This document shows, in pieces, positions 11,874 through 23,440 of a stretch of DNA of 64,000 nt (its first letter is position 1; every line of letters starts with the position of its first letter). The position numbers and the translations under genes were made by a program. This DNA comes from Pseudonocardia sp. C8 (GTDB lineage: Bacteria; Actinomycetota; Actinomycetes; Mycobacteriales; Pseudonocardiaceae), in contig NZ_JACMTR010000002.1 of assembly GCF_014267175.1 (NCBI RefSeq), forward strand, positions 2,939,501-3,003,500, in the 5' to 3' direction. The notes below the pieces were generated by a model, which saw only the letters and a list, made by a program, of their open reading frames with translations, did not search any database and was not told the origin of the DNA.

Positions 11874-12920
11874 TCAGGCCGGCCGGCGCGCCGGCAGGCA
11901 GCAGTCGACCGCGCACGGGGCGCCGTTGCGGGTGCACCCGGCGGCCGGGACGGCGCCGAGCCTGCGGGCGGGCAACCCGCCGGTGTGCTCCCGGACCAGC
12001 TCGATCACCATGTCCGCGAACCGCGGGTCCGGCCCGGCCGTGGCCGCCCGGGCGAAGCCCATGCCGTGCGCGGCGCACCGCTCGGCGGCCTCGTTGTCCA
12101 GGTCCCAGATGACCTCGACGTGGTCGGAGACGAACCCCACCGGGGCGACGACGACCGCCGGGACCCCCTTGGCGGCCAGGTCGTCGATGTGGTCGACGAC
12201 GTCCGGTTCCAGCCACGGCACCTGCGGCGGGCCCGACCGGGACTGCCAGACGACGTCGAAGTCGTCCACGCCCAGCTCGGCGGCCACCAGGGCCGCCGCC
12301 TCCGCCACCTGCCGGGAGTAGCGGTGCCCGCCGTCGGCGGGCGTGCCCGCGGCGGCGTCGGCGGCGGTCGGGATCGAGTGTGCGGTGAACACCAGCCGGG
12401 CCGGGTCGCGCTGCTCGGCGGGCAGCCGCGCCACCGCCGCGCGGATCGCGTCGGCGTTGGCGCGCACGAAGTCCGGGTGGTCGTGGAAGTGCCGCAGCTT
12501 GACCAGCTCGGGTGCGCCGTCGCCGACGGCGGCCCGGGCCCGGGCGATGTCCTCGTGGTACTGGCGGCAGGCCGAGTAGCCGCCGTAGGCGCTGGTCGCG
12601 AACACCAGCGCCGACCGGATCCCGTCCCGCGCCATGGTGCGCACCGTGTCCTCGGCGAACGGGTGCCAGTTGCGGTTGCCGAAGTACACCGGCAGCTCGG
12701 TGCGGGCGGCGATCGCCGCGACCAGCTCCCGGTTGCGCGCGTTGATCGGCGAGACCCCGCCGAAGTGCTGGTAGTGCTCCTCGACGGCGTCGAGCCGCTC
12801 CGGCGGCACCCCGCGGCCCCGGGTCACGTTCTCCAGGAACGGGCGGACCTCGCCGGGGGCTTCGGGGCCGCCGAAGGACAGCAGCAGGATCGCGTCGAAC
12901 TCCACCCCCCGATTAGACAC
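11874..12920 (-). CDS. hemH: Ferrochelatase (coproporphyrin type)
   Basis: A 348-residue actinobacterial ferrochelatase. The N-terminus [15 protein letters not shown], the HSIP box ([12 protein letters not shown], with catalytic His) and the [14 protein letters not shown] metal site are conserved. In this phylum the enzyme inserts Fe2+ into coproporphyrin III. The C-terminus carries [13 protein letters not shown], cysteines expected to bind a [2Fe-2S] cluster. The GTG at 12920 overlaps the end of inhA by 8 nt; a GTG at 12905 (VEFDAILLL) aligns better with mycobacterial starts. It is last in the fabG-inhA-hemH string. Confidence 0.95.
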   Translation of the reverse strand: MSNRGVEFDAILLLSFGGPEAPGEVRPFLENVTRGRGVPPERLDAVEEHYQHFGGVSPINARNRELVAAIAARTELPVYFGNRNWHPFAEDTVRTMARDGIRSALVFATSAYGGYSACRQYHEDIARARAAVGDGAPELVKLRHFHDHPDFVRANADAIRAAVARLPAEQRDPARLVFTAHSIPTAADAAAGTPADGGHRYSRQVAEAAALVAAELGVDDFDVVWQSRSGPPQVPWLEPDVVDHIDDLAAKGVPAVVVAPVGFVSDHVEVIWDLDNEAAERCAAHGMGFARAATAGPDPRFADMVIELVREHTGGLPARRLGAVPAAGCTRNGAPCAVDCCLPARRPA

Positions 12921-13689
12921 CGACCGCGTGGACCCCGCCGTCGGCCATCACCATCGAGCCGGTCGTGGTCGGCATCCAGTCCGAGAGGACCGCGCAGACG
13001 GTCTTCGCGACCGGCACCGGGTCGTTCATGTCCCAGCCGAGCGGGGCCCGGGAGTCCCACACGTCCTCGAACGCGGAGAAGCCGGGGATCGACTTGGCGG
13101 CCATCGTCTTCACCGGGCCGGCGGCGACGAGGTTGACCCGGATGCCGTCCGGGCCGAGGTCCCGGGCCAGGTAGCGGGTGACCGACTCCAGCGCCGACTT
13201 GGCGACGCCCATCCAGTCGTAGGCCGGCCAGGCCTGCCGGTTGTCGAAGTCCATCCCGACGATCGACGAGCCCGGCCCGAGCAGCGGCTTGCACGCCACC
13301 GCCAGCGACTTCAGCGAGTACGCGCTGACCTGGATCGTGGTGGCGACGTCCGCCCACTCGGCGGACAGGAACGCGCCCTCGCCGAGCGCGCCGGGCGGGG
13401 CGAAGCCGATCGAGTGCAGCACGCCGTCGAGCCGCGGCTCGTCCCCGAGGTGCGGGGTGATGCGCTCGGCGAGGGTGTCCAGCTGCTCCTGGTCGGCCAC
13501 GTCCAGCTCGACGACGGGTGCGGGCTTCGGCAGCCGCTGCGCGATCCGCTCGACGAGGCGCATCCGGCCGAACCCGGTGAGCACCACCTCGGCGCCCTGC
13601 TCCTGGGCGATCTTGGCGGAGTGGAAGGCCAGCGAGGCGTCGGTGATCACACCGGTGATCAGCAGCCGCTTGCCGTCGAGCAGTCCCAT
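12913..13689 (-). CDS. inhA: NADH-dependent enoyl-ACP reductase (InhA/FabI)
   Basis: A 258-residue short-chain dehydrogenase that performs the last reductive step of type II fatty-acid elongation. [25 protein letters not shown] is typical InhA, with the FabI-type nucleotide loop. The catalytic Tyr-x6-Lys is [13 protein letters not shown], and the C-terminal substrate loop is [23 protein letters not shown]. It lies 29 nt after fabG and just before hemH, the same order as mabA-inhA-hemZ in mycobacteria. Residues corresponding to isoniazid-resistance sites were not evaluated. Confidence 0.96.
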   Translation of the reverse strand: MGLLDGKRLLITGVITDASLAFHSAKIAQEQGAEVVLTGFGRMRLVERIAQRLPKPAPVVELDVADQEQLDTLAERITPHLGDEPRLDGVLHSIGFAPPGALGEGAFLSAEWADVATTIQVSAYSLKSLAVACKPLLGPGSSIVGMDFDNRQAWPAYDWMGVAKSALESVTRYLARDLGPDGIRVNLVAAGPVKTMAAKSIPGFSAFEDVWDSRAPLGWDMNDPVPVAKTVCAVLSDWMPTTTGSMVMADGGVHAVGV

Positions 13690-13718
13690 GACGTCCTTTC
13701 GAGATCTGGAGTTGCGGG

Positions 13719-16400
<2,682 letters not shown>

Positions 16401-16404
<4 letters not shown>

Positions 16405-17432
16405 GCCGGGCCACCTGCCGGGCGGGCACTGACCTGGGGCAGCGGCACGGTCTGCAGCACCCGGGAGACGAGGTGGTCGACCGGGACCTGGTCGGCGACG
16501 GCGTCGTAGGACAGCACCAGGCGGTGCCGCAGCACGTCCGGAGCCACCTCCAGCACGTCCTGCGGGAGCACGTAGTCCCGGCCCCGGACCAGGGCCAGGG
16601 CACGGGCGGCGGCCACGATGCCCAGCGACGCGCGCGGCGAGGCCCCGTAGGCGATCCAGGACGCGACGTCGGTCAGGCCGTGCTCGCCCGGGAGCCGGGT
16701 CGCGACCACCAGCCGGACGACGTAGTCGACCAGGGCGTGGTGCACGAACACGTCACCGGCGGTGCGTTGCAGCCGCACCAGCTCGGCCGGGCTGAGGATC
16801 TGCGCCGGCTCCGGCGGGGTCACCCCCATCCGGTAGATGATCTCCCGCTCCTCCTCGACGCCCGGGTACTCGATCAGCAGCTTGAACAGGAAGCGGTCGC
16901 GCTGCGCCTCGGGCAGCGGGTAGACGCCCTCGTTCTCGATCGGGTTCTGGGTCGCGAGGACCAGGAACGGGTCCGGCATCGGGTGGTCCCGGCCGCCGAG
17001 CGACAGCTTGCGCTCGGCCATCACCTCGAGCATCGCCGACTGCACCTTGGCCGGGGCGCGGTTGATCTCGTCGGCGAGCACGAAGTTCGCGACGACCGGG
17101 CCGAGCTCGACGTCGAACTCCTCGCGCCCCTGCCGGTAGATGCGGGTGCCGAGGATGTCGGCGGGCACCAGGTCCGGGGTGAACTGCAGGCGGGCGAAGC
17201 TGCCGCCGACGACCTTGGCGAACGTCTCCACCGCGAGGGTCTTCGCGACCCCGGGGACGCCCTCCAGCAGCAGGTGCCCGCGGGCCAGCAGCCCGACCAG
17301 CATCCGCTCGACCAGCCGGTCCTGGCCGACGATCACGCGCTTGACCTCGAGCACCGCGCGTTCGAGCCGCTCGGCGTCGTGGGCCGGGGTGGTCGGCGTG
17401 CCGACGGTGTCCTGCGACGGAGTCGTGCTCAC
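16401..17432 (-). CDS. moxR: MoxR-family AAA+ ATPase
   Basis: A 343-residue AAA+ ATPase. Walker A is LLLEGVPGVAKTLAVETFA (residues about 55-62), Walker B LADEINRAPAKVQSAMLEVMAE, sensor 1 VLATQNPIENEG and sensor 2 in ASPRASLGIV. MoxR proteins act with DUF58 and VWA partners as chaperones for envelope or metalloprotein maturation. It is first in the moxR-DUF58-VWA string. In mycobacteria ripA/ripB lie immediately upstream; here that position is occupied by a repeat array and accessory genes. Confidence 0.95.
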
Positions 17433-17587
17433 CGTGCCATCCCATCGCGGGGGCCGTGTGACGGCCGTGAAAGCGGAGTGGGCGGACGTCCGCCGTGTCC
17501 GTGCCGTGTTCCGGCGGCCGCTCCCCTCCGGCGGCGTCCGTCGTCGAGGCGGCCGGGGTCGTCGTCGTTTGGTTGACGAAACGCTGG

Positions 17588-17606
17588 TGTCAATGATTCA
17601 TTGACA
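17588..17606. promoter_or_regulatory. 19-bp perfect palindrome, probable operator
   Basis: TGTCAATGATTCATTGACA has 9-nt arms around a single central T and sits in an AT-rich pocket within very GC-rich DNA, about 155 nt upstream of moxR. It contains TTGAC/GTCAA half-sites; a further TTGAC lies at 17573. The pattern fits a MarR- or TetR-type operator. No regulator gene is adjacent, so the cognate protein is unknown. Confidence 0.55.
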
Positions 17607-17624
17607 TCATGGGCACGGCCGAGT

Positions 17625-18008
17625 GTCGATCAACTCTCGGACGCCCCCGGCAGGGCGAGAACGCGCGCCTCGACCGAACCACCGCCGTCGATCTGCACGA
17701 TCCGGCCCGCGCCGGGGCCAGAACGCGCGTCTCGACCGGCGCATCCTCGTTGATCTGCACGCTTTCGCCGCGGCCAGGGCGAGACCGTGCAGATCGACGA
17801 ACGCCGCCCTGTCGATCTGCACGCTTCCGCCCCCGCCAGGGCGAGAACGTGCGTCCCGGCCGGCGCCTCCCAGTTGATCAGCACGCTTCTGCCCCGCCCC
17901 GGGCACGAACGTGCAGATCGACAAGACGCTCGCCCATCACGCTCCACGATTCCGCTGGTGATCTGCACGGTGTCGCCCCGTCTCGGGCGAGAACGTGCAC
18001 CTCACCCC
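17625..18008. repeat. Array of about six 62-bp units containing inverted repeats
   Basis: Units begin at 17625, 17687, 17749, 17811 and 17873, each exactly 62 bp after the last. A sixth begins at 17957 after an extra 22 bp. Each opens with GTYGATCTGCACG or a close variant. In units 3 and 5 the other arm is CGTGCAGATCGAC, giving 13-bp arms around a 24-nt GC-rich middle. Unit 6 has changed both ends together (GGTGA with TCACC), as expected if pairing matters. The middle often holds its own GCCC/GGGC pair. Units 1, 2 and 4 have decayed right arms. The 775 nt from 17433 to 18207 hold no convincing gene; frames through the array translate to Arg/Ala-rich nonsense. Confidence 0.85.
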
Positions 18009-18144
18009 ACACCTTCTCCCGCGGCGATCCGGGCGCGGGCGAGACGGAGCGCACCGCGCCGCTCCCCCCGTCCGGCACCCCGGGCGACCGCGAGTACGCG
18101 AGCCGAGTGCCGCGCCGCGGTGGCCGGCGCTCGCGACCCACCAG

Positions 18145-18173
18145 CTGCACCCTCTTCCAATTTCCTATAGGAT
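18145..18173 (+). promoter_or_regulatory. Candidate dhaKL promoter with GntR operator
   Basis: The palindrome TCCTATAGGA (18163-18172) overlaps a possible -10 (TAGGAT, 18168-18173); a weak -35 (CTGCAC, 18145-18150) lies 17 nt upstream. The same core, ATCCTATAGGAT, occurs before the isomerase gene at 21461. Palindromes of this form suit FadR/FCD-type GntR repressors, and such a gene lies in this operon. The site is 35 nt before the dhaKL start. Confidence 0.6.
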
Positions 18174-18207
18174 TCACCTGCCCGCACCCCGTGACGAGAG
18201 GACCGCG

Positions 18208-19959
18208 ATGACGCGCCTGTTCAACGACCCCGGCGAGTTCGCCGCCGAGATGACGGCCGGGTTCGCCGCCGCCTCCGCCCGCTGGGCGCGCGCGGTGCCC
18301 GGGGGCGTGGTCCGCAGCACCGCGAGCCCGGAGCCGACGGTGTCGCTGGTCGTCGGCGGCGGCTCAGGCCACTACCCCGCCTTCGCGGGCCTGGTCGGGC
18401 CCGGCCTGGCGCACGGCGCGGCGATGGGCAACCTGTTCGCCTCACCGTCGGCCCAGCAGGTGCACGCGGTCGCCGCGGCGGCCGACCAGGGACGCGGGGT
18501 GCTGCTGTCCTACGGCAACTACGCCGGCGACGTCCTCAACTTCGACGCCGCACAGGAACGCCTGCGCGCCGAGGGAGTCGACTGCCGGACCGTCGTCGTC
18601 ACCGACGACGTGTGGAGCGCCGGCCCCGACGAGCGGCACCGGCGCCGCGGCATCGCGGGCGACCTCACCGTCTTCAAGGTCGCAGGCGCGGCCTGCGCGG
18701 CCGGCTACGACCTCGACGGCGTCGAGCGGGTCGCGCGGCTGGCCAACGCGCGGACCCGCTCGCTCGGTGTCGCGTTCGGCGGCTGCACGCTGCCCGGTGC
18801 CGGCGAGCCCCTGTTCGACGTCCCGGCCGGCCGGATGGGCGTCGGCCTCGGCATCCACGGCGAGCCCGGCATCGACGAGACCGACGTCCCGACGGCGGCC
18901 GGGCTGGCCGAGCTGCTGGTCTCCAACCTGCTCAAGGAGGTCCCGGACGGCGCCGGGGCCCGAGTCGTCCCGATCCTCAACGGCCTGGGCTCGGTCAAGT
19001 ACGAGGAGCTGTTCGTCGTCTACGGCACCGTGCACCGGCTGCTCGGCGAGGCCGGGCTCGAGGTCGTCGACCCCGAGGTCGGCGAGTTCTGCACCAGCTT
19101 CGACATGCCCGGCGCCTCGCTGACCCTGCTGTGGCTCGACGACGACGTCCCCGGCGAGCTGGAGCGCCTCTGGACCGCGCCGTGCGACACCCCGGCCTTC
19201 CGGCGCGGCGCCGTCGGCGGGCAGGGCGCCGTCATCCCTGCCGCGTCCGGGGCGACCACCGGGGCCGGCCCGGCCGCACCCGGCACAATCACCGAGGGGA
19301 GCCCGGCGTCGCAGGCCTGCGGGGCCCGGATCGCGGCCGTCCTCGACGACGTGGCCGCCGCACTCGACGCGCACGCCGACGAGCTCGGCCGGCTCGACCG
19401 CGTCGCCGGCGACGGCGACCACGGCATCGGCATGCAGCGCGGCGGCCGGGCCGCCCGGGACGCCGCGGCCGGGGCGGCCGGGCAGGGCGCCGGGGCGGGC
19501 ACCGTCCTGCGCCGGGCCGCCGACGCCTGGGGCGACCGCGCCGGCGGCACCTCCGGCGCGATCTGGGCGGCGATGCTCGACGCCCTCGGCACCGCGCTCG
19601 GCGACGACGACGCCCCGGACGCCCGCGCCGTGGCCGGCGGGGTCCGCGCCGCCGAGCAGGCGGTCGCACGGGCCGGCGGGGCCGCCGTGGGCGACAAGAC
19701 CATGGTCGACGCGATCGTGCCGTTCGCCCGCGCGTTCACCGAGCGCGTCGACGCCGGCGACGACCTCGCCGCCGCCTGGGACGCCGCGGCCCGGCTCGCG
19801 ACGGACGCCGCCGACGGGACCCGCGAGCTGGCGGCCCGGCTGGGCCGGGCCCGGTCGCACGGGGACCGCAGCATCGGCACGCCCGACCCGGGCGCGGTCT
19901 CCTTCGCGCTCGTCGTGCGGACGGCCGGGGAACGGCTCCGGGAGGACCCCCGGTGCTGA
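18208..19959 (+). CDS. Fused DhaK-DhaL ketose kinase (ATP-dependent)
   Basis: A 583-residue dihydroxyacetone-kinase-family protein. The DhaK half (1-330) has LVVGGGSGHYPAFAG and VGLGIHGEPGIDETD; the DhaL nucleotide-binding half (370-583) has DRVAGDGDHGIGMQRG, GGTSGAIWAAML, GDKTMVDAIVPFA and GDRSIGTPDPGAVSF. A linker rich in Ala, Gly and Thr joins them. Fused proteins use ATP, not PEP-phosphorylated DhaM. Relatives phosphorylate dihydroxyacetone or erythrulose; the next gene, a TIM-like isomerase, favours a C4 ketose. The ATG follows GAGAGGA. It is the first gene of the operon and has the operator upstream. Confidence 0.9.
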   Translation: MTRLFNDPGEFAAEMTAGFAAASARWARAVPGGVVRSTASPEPTVSLVVGGGSGHYPAFAGLVGPGLAHGAAMGNLFASPSAQQVHAVAAAADQGRGVLLSYGNYAGDVLNFDAAQERLRAEGVDCRTVVVTDDVWSAGPDERHRRRGIAGDLTVFKVAGAACAAGYDLDGVERVARLANARTRSLGVAFGGCTLPGAGEPLFDVPAGRMGVGLGIHGEPGIDETDVPTAAGLAELLVSNLLKEVPDGAGARVVPILNGLGSVKYEELFVVYGTVHRLLGEAGLEVVDPEVGEFCTSFDMPGASLTLLWLDDDVPGELERLWTAPCDTPAFRRGAVGGQGAVIPAASGATTGAGPAAPGTITEGSPASQACGARIAAVLDDVAAALDAHADELGRLDRVAGDGDHGIGMQRGGRAARDAAAGAAGQGAGAGTVLRRAADAWGDRAGGTSGAIWAAMLDALGTALGDDDAPDARAVAGGVRAAEQAVARAGGAAVGDKTMVDAIVPFARAFTERVDAGDDLAAAWDAAARLATDAADGTRELAARLGRARSHGDRSIGTPDPGAVSFALVVRTAGERLREDPRC

Positions 19960-20711
19960 TCGGCATCAGTTTCAAGACCTGGTTCTCGCACGCCCGCACG
20001 CTCGACTGGCTGCGCACGGTCGCCGCGACCGCCGCCACCCACGAGGCCGTGACCTCCGGGCTGGTGCGGCTGTTCGCGCTGCCGCAGTTCCCGACCGTCC
20101 CGGCGGCACTCGAGATCGCCGGGCCGGCCGGGATCGCGGTCGGCGCCCAGGACGTCGCGGTGCACGACGAGGGCCCATGGACCGGCGAGGTGTCCGGCGC
20201 CGTGCTCGCCGAGCTCGGCGCGACGCTGGCCGAGATCGGCCATGCCGAACGCCGCGCACACTTCGGCGAGACCGACGACGTCGTCGCGGCCAAGGTCCTC
20301 GCCGCGCGCCGCAACGGGCTCACGCCGGTGCTGTGCGTCGGCGAGACCGAGCACTCCGCGCACGCCGCCGACGAGGTCCGGGCCCAGGTCGACCGCGCCC
20401 TCGCCCCGGCCCGCGCGGCCGGCCTCGACGGCCCGCTGGTCGTCGCCTACGAGCCGGTGTGGGCGATCGGCGCCCCGGAGCCGGCGCCGGTCGCGCACGT
20501 CCGCGCGGTCGGCTCGGCGCTGCGCGCACACCTCGCCGGGCTGCCGGACACCCGGGTCATCTACGGCGGGAGCGCCGGGCCCGGCCTGCTCCCGGAGATC
20601 GCCGGCGCCGTCGACGGGATGTTCCTCGGGCGGTTCGCGCACGATCCGGCCGCGGTTACCGCCATCCTGGACGAAGCACTGTCGACCACGACGAGCGGAG
20701 GCGCCCGGTGA
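19953..20711 (+). CDS. Triose-phosphate-isomerase-like enzyme (possible erythrulose-phosphate isomerase)
   Basis: A 252-residue TIM-barrel protein related to TpiA but distinct from housekeeping sequences. The N-terminal Lys is in GISFKTWF (in place of NWK), the electrophilic His in EIGHAERRAHFGETDD, the catalytic Glu in VVAYEPVWAIGAPEPA, and the phosphate loop in IYGGSAGPGLL. TpiA homologues next to erythrulose kinases act as tetrulose-phosphate isomerases (EryH/EryI type), the likely role here. The GTG start overlaps the dhaKL stop by 7 nt, and the 3' end overlaps the GntR gene by 4 nt. Confidence 0.85.
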   Translation: MLIGISFKTWFSHARTLDWLRTVAATAATHEAVTSGLVRLFALPQFPTVPAALEIAGPAGIAVGAQDVAVHDEGPWTGEVSGAVLAELGATLAEIGHAERRAHFGETDDVVAAKVLAARRNGLTPVLCVGETEHSAHAADEVRAQVDRALAPARAAGLDGPLVVAYEPVWAIGAPEPAPVAHVRAVGSALRAHLAGLPDTRVIYGGSAGPGLLPEIAGAVDGMFLGRFAHDPAAVTAILDEALSTTTSGGAR

Positions 20712-21418
20712 GCACGAGGTCCGGCCTGCGCGGCGGCATCGAGCGGCGCGGCCTGCGCGACCACGTCTACGAGCGGATCCTCGAACTGCTGCTCTCCGGC
20801 GGGCTCGAGCCGGGCACCCGGCTGGGCATCGACACGATCGCCCGCGAGCTCGACGTCTCCCCCACCCCGGTGCGCGAGGCGATGGTCCAGCTGGAACGGA
20901 CCGGGCTGGTCACCCGGGAGGCGCTCAAGGGCTACCGGGTCGCGCCGCCGCTGGGCGCCGACCAGCTCGCCGAGCTGTTCGACGCCCGGCTGATGCTGGA
21001 GACCACGGCGGCCCGGATGGCCGCACCGGCCACCCCGGAGATGCTCGACGACCTGCGCGCGACCCAGCAGCGGCACGCCCGGGCCGGCTCCGCGGTCGCC
21101 GCCGCCCTCGCCGAGGGCCGGGTCGACCCCGCACTGACCGCCGAGTACTTCGCGGCGGACACCGCGTTCCACGACGTCGTGCTGCACCACAGCGGCAACC
21201 GCTACCTGCGGCAGATGTCCGAGACGCTCGGCGCCCAGGTGCACCGGATGCGCCAGACCGCCCTGCAGGGCGTCCCGGACGTCGAGGAGGCCGTCACCGA
21301 GCACGCGGCCGTCGTCGACGCGTTCGCCACCGGCGATCTCGAGGCCCCGGTCACGGCGCTGCACCGTCACCTGGAGAACGTCCGGGAGCGCTCGCTGCGC
21401 TTCGAGACCGGCACCTGA
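20708..21418 (+). CDS. GntR-family (FadR/FCD) repressor of the C4-sugar operon
   Basis: A 236-residue regulator. The N-terminal winged helix (about 15-80) contains GIDTIARELDVSPTPVREAMVQLERTGLV. The C-terminal FCD ligand domain has the metal or carboxylate ligands in ELFDARLMLET, ADTAFHDVVLHHSGN, and a late His in EHAAVVDAF and LHRHLENV. It is encoded inside the operon it probably controls, with GTG overlapping the isomerase stop. Two CCTATAGG palindromes (18163 and 21461) are the expected targets. The effector is probably a pathway intermediate. Confidence 0.88.
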   Translation: MSTRSGLRGGIERRGLRDHVYERILELLLSGGLEPGTRLGIDTIARELDVSPTPVREAMVQLERTGLVTREALKGYRVAPPLGADQLAELFDARLMLETTAARMAAPATPEMLDDLRATQQRHARAGSAVAAALAEGRVDPALTAEYFAADTAFHDVVLHHSGNRYLRQMSETLGAQVHRMRQTALQGVPDVEEAVTEHAAVVDAFATGDLEAPVTALHRHLENVRERSLRFETGT

Positions 21419-21444
21419 CCCCCGGAGCACGGCCGCCCGAACGG

Positions 21445-21472
21445 TTGACTCCGATACTCGATCCTATAGGAT
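21445..21472 (+). promoter_or_regulatory. Promoter with GntR operator before the isomerase gene
   Basis: TTGACT (21445-21450) and TAGGAT (21467-21472) lie 16 nt apart. The perfect 12-bp palindrome ATCCTATAGGAT (21461-21472) covers the -10, so bound repressor would block RNA polymerase. The core is identical to the site before dhaKL. This suggests that the second half of the cluster has its own GntR-controlled promoter. Confidence 0.68.
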
Positions 21473-21503
21473 CTATCAAAGAGCACGATTGAAGGAGCCG
21501 CTG

Positions 21504-22439
21504 ATGCCCCCCACCCCGGATCTCACCGCGGAGACCTGGCCGATCGCCGTGTGCATGCACGGTTTCGCCCCGGTCGGCCCGGACGGGGTCGCCCTGCACG
21601 ACGCACCGGCCGAGCGCTGGGACGCGGTGTTCGCCGAGGTCGCCGCGCTCGGTTTCACCGAGCTGGAGCTCGCCGACTCCCACATCCGCCCGGCCGACCT
21701 GGAGCCGGTCCGGCGCGCCGAGCTCCTCGCGGTCGCCGAGCAGCACGGCGTCAAGATCATCTCCGTGCACGTGCAGCGGCAGAGCGTGCTGCAGCCGGGC
21801 CACGAGGACCGCAACCTCGACTACGCCCACCGCACCATCGACGCCGCCGCCGAGATGGGCATGGACGTGTTCTCCACCGGGCTGCACCACCCGTTCTCCG
21901 CCGCGCAGAAGCGGGCGCTGTGGTTCTGGACCGCGCCCGGCTGGCGCGACCCCGACGACGCCGACACCCGCGCGTTCGCCGTCGCCCGGCTGCGCGAGCT
22001 GGGCAAGCACGCCCAGGACGCCGGCCTGCCGATGTCGCTGGAGATGTACGAGGACACCTACCTCGGCACCGCCGACTCGGCCGTGCAGCTGATCGAGGAG
22101 ATCGGCCTGCCCAACGTCGGCCTCAACCCCGACATCGGCAACCTCGTGCGCCTGCACCGCCCGATCGAGGACTGGCGCGAGATGCACGCCAAGACGCTGC
22201 CGTACGCCAACTACTGGCACGTGAAGAACTACGCCCGCGACGAGGCCGCCGACGGCTCCTGGTCCACCTCGACGCCGACCTCGCTGCAGCTCGGGCTCAT
22301 CAACTACCGGCAGGTCGTCCGCGACGCCGTCGCGCTCGGCTTCCGCGGCCCGTTCCTGATGGAGCAGTACGGCGGCGACTCGCTCGGCGTCTGCGCCACC
22401 AACCGCGACTACCTGCGCACCCTGCTCCCCCGCCCCTGA
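21504..22439 (+). CDS. Sugar isomerase/epimerase (TIM barrel, AP_endonuc_2 family)
   Basis: A 311-residue xylose-isomerase-like TIM-barrel protein. Metal-ligand-like positions include Glu/Asp in ELELADSH, His in ISVHVQRQ, Glu in SLEMYEDTYLG, Asp in VGLNPDIGNL, His in YWHVKNYARDE and Glu in FLMEQYGGDS. In C4-acid pathways a related enzyme (OtnI) isomerises 2-oxo-tetronate before the DUF1537 kinase acts; this is the role I infer. The ATG at 21504 lies behind GAAGGAG. It is the first gene of the second transcription unit. Confidence 0.8.
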   Translation: MPPTPDLTAETWPIAVCMHGFAPVGPDGVALHDAPAERWDAVFAEVAALGFTELELADSHIRPADLEPVRRAELLAVAEQHGVKIISVHVQRQSVLQPGHEDRNLDYAHRTIDAAAEMGMDVFSTGLHHPFSAAQKRALWFWTAPGWRDPDDADTRAFAVARLRELGKHAQDAGLPMSLEMYEDTYLGTADSAVQLIEEIGLPNVGLNPDIGNLVRLHRPIEDWREMHAKTLPYANYWHVKNYARDEAADGSWSTSTPTSLQLGLINYRQVVRDAVALGFRGPFLMEQYGGDSLGVCATNRDYLRTLLPRP

Positions 22440-22459
22440 CCGAGCCGAGAGAGGCCACC

Positions 22460-23440
22460 ATGACCGGACAACTCACCGGCCGCACGTTCGCGGTGATCGG
22501 CAGCGGGTACATGGGCGGCGGCATCGCCCAGGTCCTCGCCCTGGCCGGCGCCGAGGTGCGGATCGCCGACGTCGACGCCGAGGTGACCCGGGCGAACCGG
22601 GAACGGCTGATCGCCGAGGCGGAACGGTTCGCCGCCGACGGCCTGTTCCCGGCGCACGCCCCGGACACCGTCGCGTCCCGGGTCACGGCCGCCGACGACT
22701 ACGAGGCCGCCGTCGACGGCGCCGGCTTCGTCGAGGAGGCCGTCCCGGAGAAGATCGAGATCAAGCACGAGGTCCTGCGCCGGGTCTCCGCGGCCGCCGC
22801 ACCCGACGCCGTGATCGGCTCGAACACCTCCACCATCCTCATCGGACGGATCGCCGAGGCGGTGAAGGGCCCGGAGCGGTTCCTCGGCGTGCACTTCTCC
22901 AACCCGGCCCCGTTCATCCCGGGCGTCGAGGTGATCACCCACGAGGGCACCGACCCGGCGGTCGTCGCCGGCGTCGAGGACGTCGTGCGCGCCACCGGCA
23001 AGCACCCGGCCCGGGTCGCCGACGCCGACGGCTTCGTCCTCAACCGTCTGCAGTACGCGCTGTTCTCCGAGGCCTCCCAGCTGGTCGACGAGGGCGTCGC
23101 GAGCGCGGAGGACGTCGACACGATCGTCCGCACCACGTTCGGGTTCCGGCTGCCGTTCTTCGGCCCGTTCGCGATCGCCGACATGGCCGGGCTCGACGTC
23201 TACAGGTTCTGCTTCGAGTCGCTGCAGGGCCGCTGGCCCGAGCGGTTCGCCACCCCGCCGGCCCTGGCCGAGCACGTCGACGCCGGCCGGCTGGGCACCA
23301 AGTCCGGCGGCGGGTTCCTCGACGTGCCCGCCGAGCGGGTGCCCGAGCTCGTCGCCTACCGCAACCGGGCCTACACGCGGATGCAGCAGCTCCTCGACGA
23401 GCTGGGCCCGGCACCCCTGACCCAGGAGGACGACCGATGA
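22460..23440 (+). CDS. 3-hydroxyacid / 3-hydroxyacyl-CoA dehydrogenase-family enzyme
   Basis: A 326-residue two-domain NAD dehydrogenase. The Rossmann domain opens with FAVIGSGYMGGGIAQVLALAGAEV and has SNTSTILIGRIAE. The C-terminal helical domain has DGFVLNRLQYALFSEASQLVDEG and LGTKSGGGF. The catalytic His (GVHFSNPAP) and Asn (NR) positions are present. Relatives include L-gulonate 3-dehydrogenase and carnitine dehydrogenase. With no other beta-oxidation gene here, a polyol or sugar-acid substrate is likelier than an acyl-CoA. It overlaps the SDR gene by 4 nt. Confidence 0.82.
   Translation: MTGQLTGRTFAVIGSGYMGGGIAQVLALAGAEVRIADVDAEVTRANRERLIAEAERFAADGLFPAHAPDTVASRVTAADDYEAAVDGAGFVEEAVPEKIEIKHEVLRRVSAAAAPDAVIGSNTSTILIGRIAEAVKGPERFLGVHFSNPAPFIPGVEVITHEGTDPAVVAGVEDVVRATGKHPARVADADGFVLNRLQYALFSEASQLVDEGVASAEDVDTIVRTTFGFRLPFFGPFAIADMAGLDVYRFCFESLQGRWPERFATPPALAEHVDAGRLGTKSGGGFLDVPAERVPELVAYRNRAYTRMQQLLDELGPAPLTQEDDR

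Noticed and set aside
17625..18008. CRISPR array
   Set aside because: The regular spacing is suggestive, but the parts between the arms are themselves similar from unit to unit, and no cas gene is present.
17607..18211. Overlapping ORFs on both strands through the 17.6-18.2 kb stretch
   Set aside because: All are repeats of the 62-bp unit read in different frames (Arg, Ser and Ala rich), with no ribosome-binding site or family; the repeat explains them.
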